A stretch of 64,000 nt of DNA, taken from assembly GCF_028743495.1 (NCBI RefSeq), contig NZ_CP117968.1; one strand, written 5' to 3'. This document shows, one piece after another, positions 1-8,986 of this stretch. This DNA comes from Allobacillus halotolerans (GTDB lineage Bacteria; Bacillota; Bacilli; Bacillales; Alkalibacillaceae). The notes under the pieces are model-generated. The model worked only from the letters and a program-made list of their open reading frames with translations, was not told the origin of the DNA and did no database searches. Position 1 is the first letter of the stretch; each line of letters starts with the position of its first letter. The translations under genes were made by a program, and so were the position numbers.

Positions 1-611
1 ATTTTCGGTGCAATCAAGTTCGGCAAAATACTTGTGTATAAGCTACCAGGTGCAATGACGATTAATTCGGCTTGCTCAATTGCCCGGATTGCTTCTGGTA
101 ATGGCTCTACGTCATCAGTATCATAAAAGACACGTTTAATTCGCTTTCCTACTTCAGGAATTTGCGACTCCCCACGGATGACGGACCCATCTTCAAACTC
201 CGCCTTCAAGTACATGTTTGAATTGGAGATCGGATAGATGCGCCCTTTCACATTAAACACGCGCGAAATTTCCTTGATGCCTTTATAGAAATCACCAGTG
301 ATTGATGTCATTCCAGCCAAAATTAAATTTCCAAGCGCATGACCGGATAAACCATTTCCATTTTCAAATCGATGTTGAAAAAGCTTTAATAACGTTGGCT
401 CTACCGCAGACATCGAAGCAATTACTTTCCGTATATCACCAGGTGCAGGTATGGCGAGGTCTTCTCTCAATCGGCCCGTACTTCCTCCATCGTCAGCTAC
501 GGTAACGATTGCAGACAAATTAACCGGATACTTTCTCAATCCTCGCAGTAAAACCGGCATCCCGGTTCCTCCCCCGATGACCACAACTTTTGGGCCATTT
601 ATATCTGTCAT
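1..611 (-). CDS. yvcK: YvcK/CofD-like gluconeogenesis factor, partial (C-terminus beyond window)
   Basis: The first ~203 codons are present, starting at ATG 611 and running off the left edge. The N-terminus has the Rossmann-like VVVIGGGTGMPVLLRGL stretch, followed by TVADDGGSTGRLRE, which is characteristic of the YvcK/CofD superfamily; SGHALGNL and VIAPGSLYTSILPNL follow. In B. subtilis YvcK is a UDP-sugar-binding protein needed for growth on gluconeogenic carbon and for normal cell-wall morphogenesis. The start ATGA overlaps the rapZ stop by 4 nt, so the two are translationally coupled, as in the conserved rapZ-yvcK-whiA cluster. Identity is secure although the protein is incomplete here. 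Confidence 0.93.
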   Translation of the reverse strand, partial: MTDINGPKVVVIGGGTGMPVLLRGLRKYPVNLSAIVTVADDGGSTGRLREDLAIPAPGDIRKVIASMSAVEPTLLKLFQHRFENGNGLSGHALGNLILAGMTSITGDFYKGIKEISRVFNVKGRIYPISNSNMYLKAEFEDGSVIRGESQIPEVGKRIKRVFYDTDDVEPLPEAIRAIEQAELIVIAPGSLYTSILPNLIAPK

Positions 612-1498
612 TTTTTAACTTTTCCCCTTTTTTTATCGATATCTCTATGATACACATGGGTTGTATAATTTCTGCCTAAAATGTCACCTAACTTCTCGGA
701 TAAGGCAACCGAGCGATGCTGTCCACCTGTACATCCGATTCCAATGACCAATTGGCTTTTGCCTTCGCGCACATAATGCGGCAACATGTATTCGAGTAAA
801 TCCTTCAGTTTCCTCATAAATGTTCGTGTCTCTTTCCATTTGAATACATAAGACGAAACTTCATGATTTTTACCAGTCAAATCTCTCATGGAGTCGACGT
901 AATGAGGGTTCGGCAGGAAACGAACATCGAACACTAAATCCGCATCAATTGGAACACCATGTTTGAATCCAAACGAGACGATTTGAACGGAAAAAACTTG
1001 CTGTTTCTTCTCCTTGAAATGGTCGGTAATTTTCTGTCGTAGTTCTTTGGCAGGTAGTTGATCCGTATGTAGAATGGTTTGAGCACGGCCTTTTAGCTCA
1101 TCTAAAATTTGTCGTTCCTGCTTAATCCCTTCTAACGGTAATCCTTCAGGTACCAATGGATGTGATCGCCTTGTCTCTTTATAACGGGTGACAAGCGTTT
1201 GGTCTTCTGCATCCAAAAATAATACGTGCTCCGCAATTCGATCGTCTTCAGCGAGTTGATCGAGCGTTTCGTACAACGTATCAAAAAACTCTCTGCCACG
1301 TAAATCCATGACAACAGCGAGCTTTTTATTCTCTTCTTGGTTATCCTTCATCAATTCTAAGAACTTCGGGAGTAAAGTCGGTGGTAAGTTATCGACACAA
1401 AAATATCCGAGATCTTCAAAGCTATGAACAGCTACTGTCTTTCCGGCACCAGACATTCCTGTAACGATGACTAACTCAACTTTCGACTTATCTTCCAT
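608..1498 (-). CDS. rapZ: RNase adapter RapZ / YvcJ nucleotide-binding protein
   Basis: 296 aa, the usual family length. A Walker A motif GMSGAGKT lies at residues 14-21, and the conserved C-terminal GIGCTGGQHRSV block lies near 250-265. YvcJ in B. subtilis is a GTP/ATP-binding protein that affects competence; the E. coli homologue RapZ senses GlcN6P and recruits RNase E to sRNA, and that exact role is not shown in Firmicutes. The gene overlaps yvcK by 4 nt. The Nudix gene yvcI, which separates trxB and rapZ in B. subtilis, is absent; a 391-bp gap takes its place. Confidence 0.95.
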   Translation of the reverse strand: MEDKSKVELVIVTGMSGAGKTVAVHSFEDLGYFCVDNLPPTLLPKFLELMKDNQEENKKLAVVMDLRGREFFDTLYETLDQLAEDDRIAEHVLFLDAEDQTLVTRYKETRRSHPLVPEGLPLEGIKQERQILDELKGRAQTILHTDQLPAKELRQKITDHFKEKKQQVFSVQIVSFGFKHGVPIDADLVFDVRFLPNPHYVDSMRDLTGKNHEVSSYVFKWKETRTFMRKLKDLLEYMLPHYVREGKSQLVIGIGCTGGQHRSVALSEKLGDILGRNYTTHVYHRDIDKKRGKVKK

Positions 1499-1889
1499 GC
1501 GATCACCTTTTCTTCCTTTTATTTAGACGGTTGTTTTTCTATATATATTTACATAAATGGTTTGGTATGTTTAAGCGATCCGATTCTACGATTTGTGAAA
1601 GAGTTGACCGTGTTTAACTAAGTTGACCCTAACATGTATTGATCGTGCTTAAAATGTTTCCTTTCCTTCCATTATACAATGGATTGACGGATCCACCAAA
1701 GAAAATCGAACATTCTCTTAGATGATTCCGATATTCAATTAAGTATTTTTCATCAAAAAAACACAGGCAGTTTATAAAACTACCTGTGCGTGAAACAATA
1801 TATTGAATAAAGGGGGTCAATATTTACTTACATTGTACCCGATAATTATTGCAACCGTGTTACAACAGCGTTAAAACCCTTTTACTTTT
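1499..1889. other. Intergenic gap trxB-rapZ
   Basis: About 390 bp without a supportable gene. It holds the trxB terminator and the rapZ upstream region. The short minus-strand frame at 1629-1820 has no ribosome-binding site and overlaps the terminator, so it is not called. No repeat array with a 21- or 52-bp repeat length is present here. Confidence 0.6.
1754..1788 (-). terminator. Intrinsic terminator of trxB
   Basis: An inverted repeat, CACAGG-AGTTT against AAACT-CCTGTG, with a short loop and one mismatch. On the minus strand it is followed by a run of seven to eight T. It lies ~100 bp past the trxB stop. Confidence 0.8.
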
Positions 1890-2840
1890 TTATTTCTTTG
1901 CTGCACTGATCTTTTCCATTAAATCTTCAATATACGATTGAGCGCGTTGTCCCGCGATACTTCCGTCACTTGTTGCCGTAACGATTTGGCGTAGTTCTTT
2001 TTCACGAACATCACCAGCTGCAAAAATTCCTGGAATGCTTGTTTCCATATTTTCATTCGTTACAACTTGGTTTTCATCGTTTAAGATTCCCAGACCTTTA
2101 AACGGGTCACTTAATGGAAGCAATCCGATGTAAATGAATACACCATCAATTTCTTCCTCGCGCTCTTCACCCGTTTGGTTATTGACGAGAACAGCTGTTT
2201 TTACTTGGCCGTCCCCTTTAATTTCCTTCATTTCAGTATTCCAATAAAAATCAATTTTTTCATTTTCAAAGGCACGGTCCTGAAGGATTTTTTGGGCACG
2301 TAGTTCATCCCGGCGGTGCACAATCGTTACCCGATCAGCAAAGCGCGTCAGATAGATTCCTTCCTCAACAGCAGAGTCTCCTCCGCCGACAACGAAAAGT
2401 CTTCTTTCTTTAAAGAAAGCTCCGTCACATACGGCACAATAAGAAACACCGCGTCCAGCAAACTCTTCTTCACCAGGGATTCCTAGCTTCTTGTACTCGG
2501 CACCAGTAGAAATGATGATCGAGCGTGTGCGGAACTCTTGGTCTCCTGCTTTAACGACTTTATAATCACCAAAATCTTCAACCGATTGAATATCACCATA
2601 AGCATACTCTGCACCAAATTTCTGTGCGTGTTCAAACATTTTGGTCGATAAATCCGGTCCTAATATATGATCGAAACCTGGGTAGTTTTCGACATCTTGT
2701 GTGTTAGCCACTTGGCCACCAGGCATTCCTCTTTCAAGCATCAATGTGTCCAAATTGGCACGTGACGTATAAACAGCTGCCGTCATTCCAGCAGGTCCTG
2801 CGCCAGCAATAATTACATCATACATACGTTCATCAGTCAT
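1890..2840 (-). CDS. trxB: Thioredoxin reductase
   Basis: 316 aa. It is an FAD- and NADPH-dependent enzyme that reduces thioredoxin in the cytoplasm. The FAD-binding GAGPAG is at residues 13-18, the redox-active disulfide CAVC at 135-138, the NADPH-binding GGGDSAVEE near 152-160, and the C-terminal FAD motif GIFAAGDVR near 280. The ribosome-binding site AAAGGAGTG precedes ATG 2840. The TPR gene lies ~100 bp upstream on the same strand, as in B. subtilis (yvcD-trxB), so the two may be co-transcribed. Confidence 0.97.
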   Translation of the reverse strand: MTDERMYDVIIAGAGPAGMTAAVYTSRANLDTLMLERGMPGGQVANTQDVENYPGFDHILGPDLSTKMFEHAQKFGAEYAYGDIQSVEDFGDYKVVKAGDQEFRTRSIIISTGAEYKKLGIPGEEEFAGRGVSYCAVCDGAFFKERRLFVVGGGDSAVEEGIYLTRFADRVTIVHRRDELRAQKILQDRAFENEKIDFYWNTEMKEIKGDGQVKTAVLVNNQTGEEREEEIDGVFIYIGLLPLSDPFKGLGILNDENQVVTNENMETSIPGIFAAGDVREKELRQIVTATSDGSIAGQRAQSYIEDLMEKISAAKK

Positions 2841-2941
2841 GAATCCTCACTCCTTTTATCAAACATCCTACTACATCATATTCCATTATTCTGCGTTCGA
2901 CAAACGTTCAGCTCAAACGCTTCCGTGGATGCTTGAAGCCA

Positions 2942-3946
2942 TCAAAATTGGTTGATGAAATCCGCTAAATCCGGATGTTTTTTACAACCTTGATCCCAAA
3001 TCTGCTCAGCTTTTTTCACCTGGCCAATTTGTTTTAAAGCATAACCATACCAAAGATAATAATTCAAAAAGCCGGAAACATTCCCAGCCTGGATTTTGTG
3101 AAATCGCTGGACTGCTTCTTCGCATGCATTGACTTGAGACAGGATGACAGCTATTTTTAGCTTTTGTGAATCGTAGGTCGGATATACGTTGTTCAATGAT
3201 TCAATCAGCTCATCAGCTATCGCTTGTTGATTCGTGTGGTAATAAAAATAGATCAAATTGAGTCGACTATGAAGCGAACTGGAATCTTGTTCGAACCAAG
3301 ACTCTTCTAATGTGATAGCAACATCTTCTTTTCCTAGTCGAAATAGTGCATAGGCGTAATCATGCCGTGCTGGAATATATTCTGGGAATTGAACCATCAT
3401 TTCTTCCAAAATTTCAATCGCTTTATCCCATTCTTGATGCTCCAAATAATAATAGGATGATTCTTGGCAAATAAAGAATTCGTCTTCCTCATCCATCTCC
3501 AACTCATCATCCAGATCTTCAAGCATTACCTGATTTATGAGCGCAATCAATTCTCTCACATCATCTGAAAATTCACCATCAGGTGCTTCAGATAAATATT
3601 CTGTCGCATACCGCTTCGCTTCCTGAAAGAGACCTAAATGCGCATAATTATTCGCCAAAAGATAATACCCGTCGACATAATTTTCATCCAATTCAACGAC
3701 ACGCTGCAACAATTCATTCGCTCGGTGATATTGGTGCAATTCCGTGTATAGTACCGACAACTGGCTGAGAAAAAGTGGATTATCCGGTGAACACTCGATT
3801 GCCTTCTTGATCCATTTTTCCGCACGTGAAAATTGCTTTCGTTGAAAAGCTTTCACTCCATGGGAAAAATAGAACTGGCTATCCGCACGAAACGGGACCA
3901 CATTTCCTTCTAAATTATTTTTCTGCTTCATACTTGATGTTTGCAT
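2942..3946 (-). CDS. Tetratricopeptide-repeat protein (YvcD-like)
   Basis: 334 aa, made largely of helix-turn-helix repeats of TPR type. Clear units begin near residue 25 (FSHGVKAFQRKQFSRAEKW), 59, 93, 165 (YYYLEHQEWDKAIEILEEM) and 200. A very acidic linker (LEDLDDELEMDEEDEF) lies near 145-160 between the two repeat blocks. There is no signal peptide or membrane segment, so it is probably a cytoplasmic scaffold. The position directly upstream of trxB matches B. subtilis yvcD. The strong ribosome-binding site AGGAGG precedes ATG 3946. Its partner is unknown. Confidence 0.85.
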   Translation of the reverse strand: MQTSSMKQKNNLEGNVVPFRADSQFYFSHGVKAFQRKQFSRAEKWIKKAIECSPDNPLFLSQLSVLYTELHQYHRANELLQRVVELDENYVDGYYLLANNYAHLGLFQEAKRYATEYLSEAPDGEFSDDVRELIALINQVMLEDLDDELEMDEEDEFFICQESSYYYLEHQEWDKAIEILEEMMVQFPEYIPARHDYAYALFRLGKEDVAITLEESWFEQDSSSLHSRLNLIYFYYHTNQQAIADELIESLNNVYPTYDSQKLKIAVILSQVNACEEAVQRFHKIQAGNVSGFLNYYLWYGYALKQIGQVKKAEQIWDQGCKKHPDLADFINQF

Positions 3947-4066
3947 AAAGGCCTCCTACAGAACTCATCAAAATTCTCTCCTTTTAGTATAACATATACC
4001 AAATATTCACAGTAGGTATATTTAGGAAGGAGAACATTCGGTCGGACTTTCGCGAAAAATGAATGC

Positions 4067-4293
4067 AACGATCTAATGAAGGCGGATGATCGTTCAAAGG
4101 GATGCGCTGAACGTTCAAAGATTTACGTTGATCGTTCAAAGGGATGCGCTGAACGTTCAAAGATTTACGTTGATCGTTCAAAGGGATGCGCTGAACGTTC
4201 AAAAGTTTACGTTGACCGTTCAAAGGGATGCGCTGAACGTTCAAAAGTTTACGTTGACTGTTCAAAGGGATGCGCTGAACGTTCAAAAAGCGC
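4067..4293. repeat. 21-bp array A (core GAWCGTTCAAAG)
   Basis: Ten units start at 4088, 4109, 4130 and so on to 4277, every 21 bp without exception, with one decayed unit before them. Two alternating 21-mers are used: one with GATCGTTCAAAGGGATGC and one with GAACGTTCAAAG followed by ATTTAC or TTTAC. GAACGTTC is itself palindromic. The array lies between the glpD terminator (20 bp away) and the upstream region of the TPR gene. It is open in several frames on both strands only because 21 is a multiple of 3. There is no ribosome-binding site, and no protein is claimed. Confidence 0.92.
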
Positions 4294-4313
4294 GTGTAAC
4301 CGAAACAAAATAT

Positions 4314-4348
4314 AAAAAAAGATTAGAGCGTGGACTCTCGCTCTAATC
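4314..4348 (-). terminator. Intrinsic terminator of glpKD operon
   Basis: The stem GATTAGAGCG / CGCTCTAATC has a short loop and is followed on the minus strand by seven T. It starts 10 bp after the glpD stop. A short T run on the other side would allow weak termination from the plus strand too. Confidence 0.88.
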
Positions 4349-4357
4349 TTTTCATCT

Positions 4358-6010
4358 CTATTTCATTTCTTCTTTCACAGGGTTTTGGGCTTCGTAAATT
4401 GCTTTTTCCAACTCTTCCGTATGTTGTTTCATCTCTTCGTCATCCCATTGGAAGTAATCTTTCATTTCCTGGATGACTGGCTTTTTATATTTTTTCACAA
4501 AGTCAATGTCAAAGAAGAGTGCGCCTGTTCGTCGGATAAAGAAGTCAACCGGTTTATAGACTGCTTCGTATTCGAGCGTATACATTAATTCTGCCCAAAT
4601 ATCAGCTTCTAAAAATACATGTTCATGCATGGCTGTCTCATAATAGTTGATTAGTTTTTCGGTATTCGCTCCATATCGGTTCATCCATTTTTCGAGCATT
4701 TCTTCTGGATAACCGGTGTTGAGCACTTTTTTCTTAAACTGTTTGAACCCTTTCGAACCACCGACTTCACCGCCAGCGAGTGGCATTTTTTTCGTTTTCG
4801 ACTCAGGGAGCTTCCGGCCATTCTCAGCTTTCCATTGGGAAGCGACGAGGTCGACGATACTCTCAGCCATTTTTCGATAGCCTGTCAGTTTGCCTCCTGC
4901 AATAGAGATCAACTGAGAATCAGATACGAAAATTTCATCTTTCCGTGAGATTTCTGATGGGTCTTTACCTTCTTGCTGAATGAGTGGTCGAATCCCAGAC
5001 CAAGAAGATTCGATGTCTTGTTCATTCACGTTCACTGTCGGGAACATCTCATGAATGGCCCGCATCAAGTATGCTCGGTCTTGTAATGAAGCGGTTGGAT
5101 TCTCAAAATCTCCTGTATATGCTGTGTCCGTCGTCCCTACATACGTTTTTCCGTCTCTTGGAATCGCAAAAATCATTCGGCCATCAGGCGAATCAAAATA
5201 AATCGCTTGGGTCAGTGGAAATACAACACTATCGAATACAAGATGAATTCCTTTTGTATGGAAAAGCGGTTTTTTCAGCTTCGGATTGTCTTTCGAACGC
5301 AATTCATCCACCCATGGTCCTGCAGCGTTGACGACTTTCTCTGCATAGACCGAAGCGGATTCATCATTCAATTGATCGACCGCATGAACCCCGACAACTT
5401 TTCCATCACGATATAAAAACTGGTCGACTTTCATGTAATTGAAAGCGATCGCTCCATTTTCAACAGCTTTTTTTAATATTTCCATTGTCAATCGTGCATC
5501 ATCGGTTTTGTACTCAACATAATAGCCGCTTCCTTCTAGGCCTTCGCGGCGCAACAATGGCTCGTTGTTCAGCGTTTCCTCTTTGCTGAGCATTTTTCGT
5601 CGTTCTTTCTTTTTCACGCCTGCCAGAAAATCGTACAGTCTTAAGCCGATATTCGTCGTAAACGGACCGAACGTCCCTTCATCATAAAAGGGCAGCAGCA
5701 TCCATTCCGGTGTTGTAATATGTGGCCCGTTTTCATAAACGATTTCTCGTTCTTTACCGACTTCCGCTACCATTTTAATTTCAAAGTTTTTCAAATATCG
5801 TAAGCCACCGTGAACGAGCTTGGTCGAGCGACTGGAAGTTCCAGCTGCGAAGTCTTGCATTTCGAATAACGCAACACTCAAGCCTCTTGTCACAGCATCC
5901 AAAGCAATGCCGGCACCGGTAATCCCGCCACCGACTATAATAAGGTCAAATGACTGATTTAATTGCTGCTTAGCTTCTTGTCTATGTTTATTGGAAAATG
6001 TATTGGTCAA
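4358..6010 (-). CDS. glpD: Aerobic glycerol-3-phosphate dehydrogenase
   Basis: A membrane-associated FAD enzyme that oxidises glycerol-3-phosphate to dihydroxyacetone phosphate and passes electrons to the quinone pool. The FAD-binding motif DLIIVGGGITGAGIALDA lies near residues 25-42, followed by TSSRSTKLVHGGLRYL, typical of GlpD; the C-terminal DAO_C domain is present. About 550 aa, normal length. The open frame begins at 6019, but GAGGGG sits directly on that codon. The TTG at 6010 has better spacing from GAGGGG and gives 550 aa. It lies 16-25 bp downstream of glpK, and both end at one terminator. Confidence 0.95.
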   Translation of the reverse strand: MTNTFSNKHRQEAKQQLNQSFDLIIVGGGITGAGIALDAVTRGLSVALFEMQDFAAGTSSRSTKLVHGGLRYLKNFEIKMVAEVGKEREIVYENGPHITTPEWMLLPFYDEGTFGPFTTNIGLRLYDFLAGVKKKERRKMLSKEETLNNEPLLRREGLEGSGYYVEYKTDDARLTMEILKKAVENGAIAFNYMKVDQFLYRDGKVVGVHAVDQLNDESASVYAEKVVNAAGPWVDELRSKDNPKLKKPLFHTKGIHLVFDSVVFPLTQAIYFDSPDGRMIFAIPRDGKTYVGTTDTAYTGDFENPTASLQDRAYLMRAIHEMFPTVNVNEQDIESSWSGIRPLIQQEGKDPSEISRKDEIFVSDSQLISIAGGKLTGYRKMAESIVDLVASQWKAENGRKLPESKTKKMPLAGGEVGGSKGFKQFKKKVLNTGYPEEMLEKWMNRYGANTEKLINYYETAMHEHVFLEADIWAELMYTLEYEAVYKPVDFFIRRTGALFFDIDFVKKYKKPVIQEMKDYFQWDDEEMKQHTEELEKAIYEAQNPVKEEMK

Positions 6011-6035
6011 AAAAACCACCCCCTCACGAGAAAAA

Positions 6036-7535
6036 TCAATTCCCTTCCGTAAATGCTTGTGTCGCTTTCACGGCACGTTTCCATCCTTGATAAAGCTCGT
6101 TGCGAATATTGTCCTCCATAACTGGCTCAAATAAACGGTCTACAGCCCACTGATTTTCAATCTCTTCTTTATTCGACCAAAAACCGACGGCAAGTCCTGC
6201 CAAATAAGCTGCACCTAGAGCTGTTGTTTCATTCACAACTGAGCGTTCTACAGGCACATTTAATAGATCACTTTGAAATTGCATTAAAAATTCATTTTTC
6301 ACTGCTCCACCATCGACTCGAAGTTTTTTCAAATCAATCGAGGAATCGTCAATCATTGCATTGACGACATCTTTCGTTTGATATGCGATCGATTCCAAGG
6401 TTGCACGGATGAAATGTTCCTTATCTGTTCCACGGGTCAAACCAAAGACGGCACCACGGGCTTTACTGTCCCAATAAGGTGTTCCTAGACCAACGAAAGC
6501 CGGTACGACATAGACGCCTTCTGTTGATTCAACTCGTTTTGCATACCGCTCACTGTGAGGCGTCCGCTTGATCATCCGCAGTCCATCACGCAGCCACTGG
6601 ATGGCAGAACCCGCAACGAAAATACTGCCTTCCAGCGCATAATTCACTTCCCCGTCAAGTCCCCAGGCAAGTGTCGTCAACAATCCGTTTTTTGATGATA
6701 CTGCCTCTTTTCCCGTATTCATTAACATGAAACATCCCGTGCCATACGTGTTTTTGGCCATTCCTTTTTCAAAACAAGCTTGCCCGAATAATGCCGCTTG
6801 TTGGTCCCCACACGCGCCAGCAATCGGAATATTTTCACCGAGAAAATGATAGCTGATCGTCTCGCCGTAGATTTCCGAAGATGGCCGAACTTCTGGCAGC
6901 ATCGATTTCGGTACACCGAGAATATCGAGTAATTCATTGTCCCATGTTAATTCATGAATATTGTACATCAATGTACGCGAAGCATTCGAATAGTCTGTTA
7001 CATGAACTTGCTGACCGGTCAACTGGTAAATCAGCCATGTATCGATGGTTCCGAACATAAGCTCACCCGCTTCAGCTTGTTCCTTTGCTCCTTCCACTTG
7101 ATCCAAAATAAACTTTACTTTCGTTCCTGAAAAATAAGGATCAATTAAAAGCCCGGTTTTTTTACGAAACAACTCTTCATACCCTTGATCTTTCAATTCC
7201 TGACAAATATTTTCGGTTTGACGTGACTGCCAAACAATCGCTTTATGAATCGGCTTCCCCGTCTTCCGTTCCCAAACAATGGTCGTCTCACGCTGATTGG
7301 TAATCCCAATTCCAGCCACTTGACTTGGATGCAAGTCTGCCTTCCGCAACACGTTTGTAATGCAGGATTGCACAGACGTCCAAATCTCATTTGCGTCATG
7401 CTCAACCCAGCCTGGTTGTGGAAAATATTGTTGGAATTCCTCTTGCGCCGTCTCGACGATCTCGCCTTTATGATTAAATAAAATTGCCCGCGAGCTCGTC
7501 GTTCCTTGATCCAATGCCATCATGAACTTTTCCAT
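6036..7535 (-). CDS. glpK: Glycerol kinase
   Basis: ATP-dependent phosphorylation of glycerol to sn-glycerol-3-phosphate, feeding GlpD directly downstream. The FGGY-family N-terminal motif ALDQGTTSSRAILF follows the start; GGAVKNEFLMQF and TTALGAAYLAG are the C-terminal signatures. The His that is phosphorylated by HPr in Gram-positive GlpK lies in the region RMIKRTPHSERYAK. The frame opens at TTG 7553, but ATG 7535 is preceded by GAGGGAG at proper spacing and gives the usual MEKFMMALDQGTTS start, 499 aa. No glpF facilitator gene is seen nearby. Confidence 0.96.
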   Translation of the reverse strand: MEKFMMALDQGTTSSRAILFNHKGEIVETAQEEFQQYFPQPGWVEHDANEIWTSVQSCITNVLRKADLHPSQVAGIGITNQRETTIVWERKTGKPIHKAIVWQSRQTENICQELKDQGYEELFRKKTGLLIDPYFSGTKVKFILDQVEGAKEQAEAGELMFGTIDTWLIYQLTGQQVHVTDYSNASRTLMYNIHELTWDNELLDILGVPKSMLPEVRPSSEIYGETISYHFLGENIPIAGACGDQQAALFGQACFEKGMAKNTYGTGCFMLMNTGKEAVSSKNGLLTTLAWGLDGEVNYALEGSIFVAGSAIQWLRDGLRMIKRTPHSERYAKRVESTEGVYVVPAFVGLGTPYWDSKARGAVFGLTRGTDKEHFIRATLESIAYQTKDVVNAMIDDSSIDLKKLRVDGGAVKNEFLMQFQSDLLNVPVERSVVNETTALGAAYLAGLAVGFWSNKEEIENQWAVDRLFEPVMEDNIRNELYQGWKRAVKATQAFTEGN

Positions 7536-7654
7536 CGTCAAACACTCCCTCAATACTTCCGTTTAACATTCTTCTATAACCATCTTATCAAAAGCCACTC
7601 ATAAAAGAACAGCAAACAGGTATAGAGAATATTTATTTTGAAGTCTTTAGGACT

Positions 7655-7840
7655 GCGTCGCATTTTCTATAAGACTTTCTGGGAATATTTTTGGTCCGTT
7701 CGGGGGGATAGAGCACCTCTATAAGACTTTCCGGCGATTTTTCTTGGCCATTCGAGGGTATAGAGACCCCCTATAAGACTTTCCGGCAATTTTTTTCAGT
7801 CGCTCGGGGGTATAGAGCCTCTCTATAAGACTCTCCAGCA
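7655..7840. repeat. 52-bp array B, left part
   Basis: Units with CTATAAGACTTTC start at 7667, 7719, 7771 and 7823, exactly 52 bp apart. Each unit also holds TATAGAG shortly before CTATAAG, so that TATAGAG and CTCTATA form a dyad (for example near 7811-7827). The last unit is cut after CAGCA by the IS3-family element and continues at 9346. The array lies upstream of glpK. Confidence 0.92.
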
Positions 7841-7910
7841 TGGTATGTCAACACTAAATTGGACAAATTTTTTAAGGTGTTATGATATACTTCTCGAATC
7901 TATTGTACGC

Positions 7911-8103
7911 CGCCTTTGACAACTGCTTGGGCTCGTGGTGTGCATTTGCTGGTGGCTGGAAAAAATAAGCTATTTACCTATCCGCCACCATGCATAGGAT
8001 ACCACGAACCCGCCACTTATCCAGATACGGGCGGTGGGGCCCCGACCCCTTCCACCGTATCTGGTAAGTGGGCACAGTTGTCAAAGGTTATCCCTTCGGG
8101 CGG
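7911..8103. ncRNA. Structured non-coding segment at the 3' end of the IS (candidate RNA)
   Basis: A perfect 13-bp stem closes the segment: CCTTTGACAACTG (7913-7925) pairs with CAGTTGTCAAAGG (8075-8087). Inside are two arms. One uses TCGTGGT/ACCACGA plus GGTGGC/GCCACC. The other is a near-perfect 17-18-bp stem, CCACTTATCCAGATACGG against CCGTATCTGGTAAGTGG, topped by CGGTGG/CCACCG. Together they resemble a three-way junction. A small CCCTTCGGG hairpin (UUCG loop if plus-strand RNA) follows. Which strand, if any, is transcribed is unknown. It could also be a DNA structure or a nested remnant. Confidence 0.45.
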
Positions 8104-8135
8104 CTCTGTGCATATACGTTTTAATTAAGCTCGTT

Positions 8136-8984
8136 TTAGGTTAGAGTGCCTGCTTTTTCGGCTTTTTTCTGTTGTTTATATTCAAGGGGAGTCAGATAAC
8201 CAAGCGATCCATGAATTCGGATGTTATTAAACCAATGAACATAATCAAATAATGCCAAGTCTAGCTCTTCCTGACTGAAGAAAACTCGTCCGTTAATAAA
8301 TTCAGTCTTAATTGTTTTGAACGTCGCTTCTGCTACAGCGTTATCATATGGTGTTCCTTTTTCACTCAAAGACCTTTCTATACCGAAGGTTTTTAATGCT
8401 TGGTCAATAAGTCGGTTCTTAAACTCACTACCTCGATCGGTATGGAATAATTCGAGTTCGAATAAGTTGTACGGAACTCTTGAAAATGCGCGCTTAACTA
8501 GCTCTGCATTTTTATGGGGACCTGCACTGTGACCAATGATTTCCCTGTTATATAAATCTACAAGAATACATATGTAATGCCAGTTCTGGTGAACTCGAAC
8601 ATAAGTCAAATCACTGACAACAACCTTTAATTCTTGTTCCTGTTTAAACTCTCGGTTTAATGTATTTCCAATGCTTGACTCATTACAAGCTTTCTTAGAA
8701 GGCTTATACTGGGCGACGGTATACTTGGATACTAATCCTTGTTCCTCCATGATTCGCCGGATTCGACGACGGGATACAGTCCAATCCAGCTTTTTAAGCT
8801 CCACCTTGATTTTCCTTTGTCCATATATATTTTTACTCTCTTTGAAGATTTGAATGATGAGTTTTGTTAATTCTTCTTCTTGGTTATTACGGCTTTTAGC
8901 TTCGTAGTAATAGGTACTTCTTGAAATTTGAAGGACGTTGCACATTGCTGATACCGAGTATTTGTGACTGTTGTTTCTTATCAC
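8136..8984 (-). CDS. IS3-family transposase OrfB (DDE catalytic domain)
   Basis: 282 aa. An N-terminal HTH_21-like region (YGQRKIKVELKK) is followed by the rve integrase core. The catalytic triad is visible as Asp in VVVSDLTYV, Asp in FHTDRGSEF and Glu in AVAEATFKTIKTE. The frame begins at GTG 8984, just after the orfA stop and in the -1 phase. It is probably expressed mainly as an OrfAB fusion through the slippery site at 9017-9023. No disabling mutation is seen, so the element may be active. Confidence 0.93.
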   Translation of the reverse strand: MIRNNSHKYSVSAMCNVLQISRSTYYYEAKSRNNQEEELTKLIIQIFKESKNIYGQRKIKVELKKLDWTVSRRRIRRIMEEQGLVSKYTVAQYKPSKKACNESSIGNTLNREFKQEQELKVVVSDLTYVRVHQNWHYICILVDLYNREIIGHSAGPHKNAELVKRAFSRVPYNLFELELFHTDRGSEFKNRLIDQALKTFGIERSLSEKGTPYDNAVAEATFKTIKTEFINGRVFFSQEELDLALFDYVHWFNNIRIHGSLGYLTPLEYKQQKKAEKAGTLT

Positions 8985-8986
8985 AT

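Noticed and set aside
302..505. 67-codon plus-strand frame
   Set aside because: Antisense shadow of yvcK.
1590..1650. Possible further 21-bp array (TTGACC repeats)
   Set aside because: Spacings are 19 and 16 bp and only three loose copies exist.
4076..4346. Open frames of 79-100 codons in array A
   Set aside because: Same repeat artefact; overlapping frames on both strands and no translation signal.
7911..8103. Known riboswitch (cobalamin or T-box) in the folded IS segment
   Set aside because: None of the conserved boxes is present; it lies downstream of transposase genes, not in a leader.
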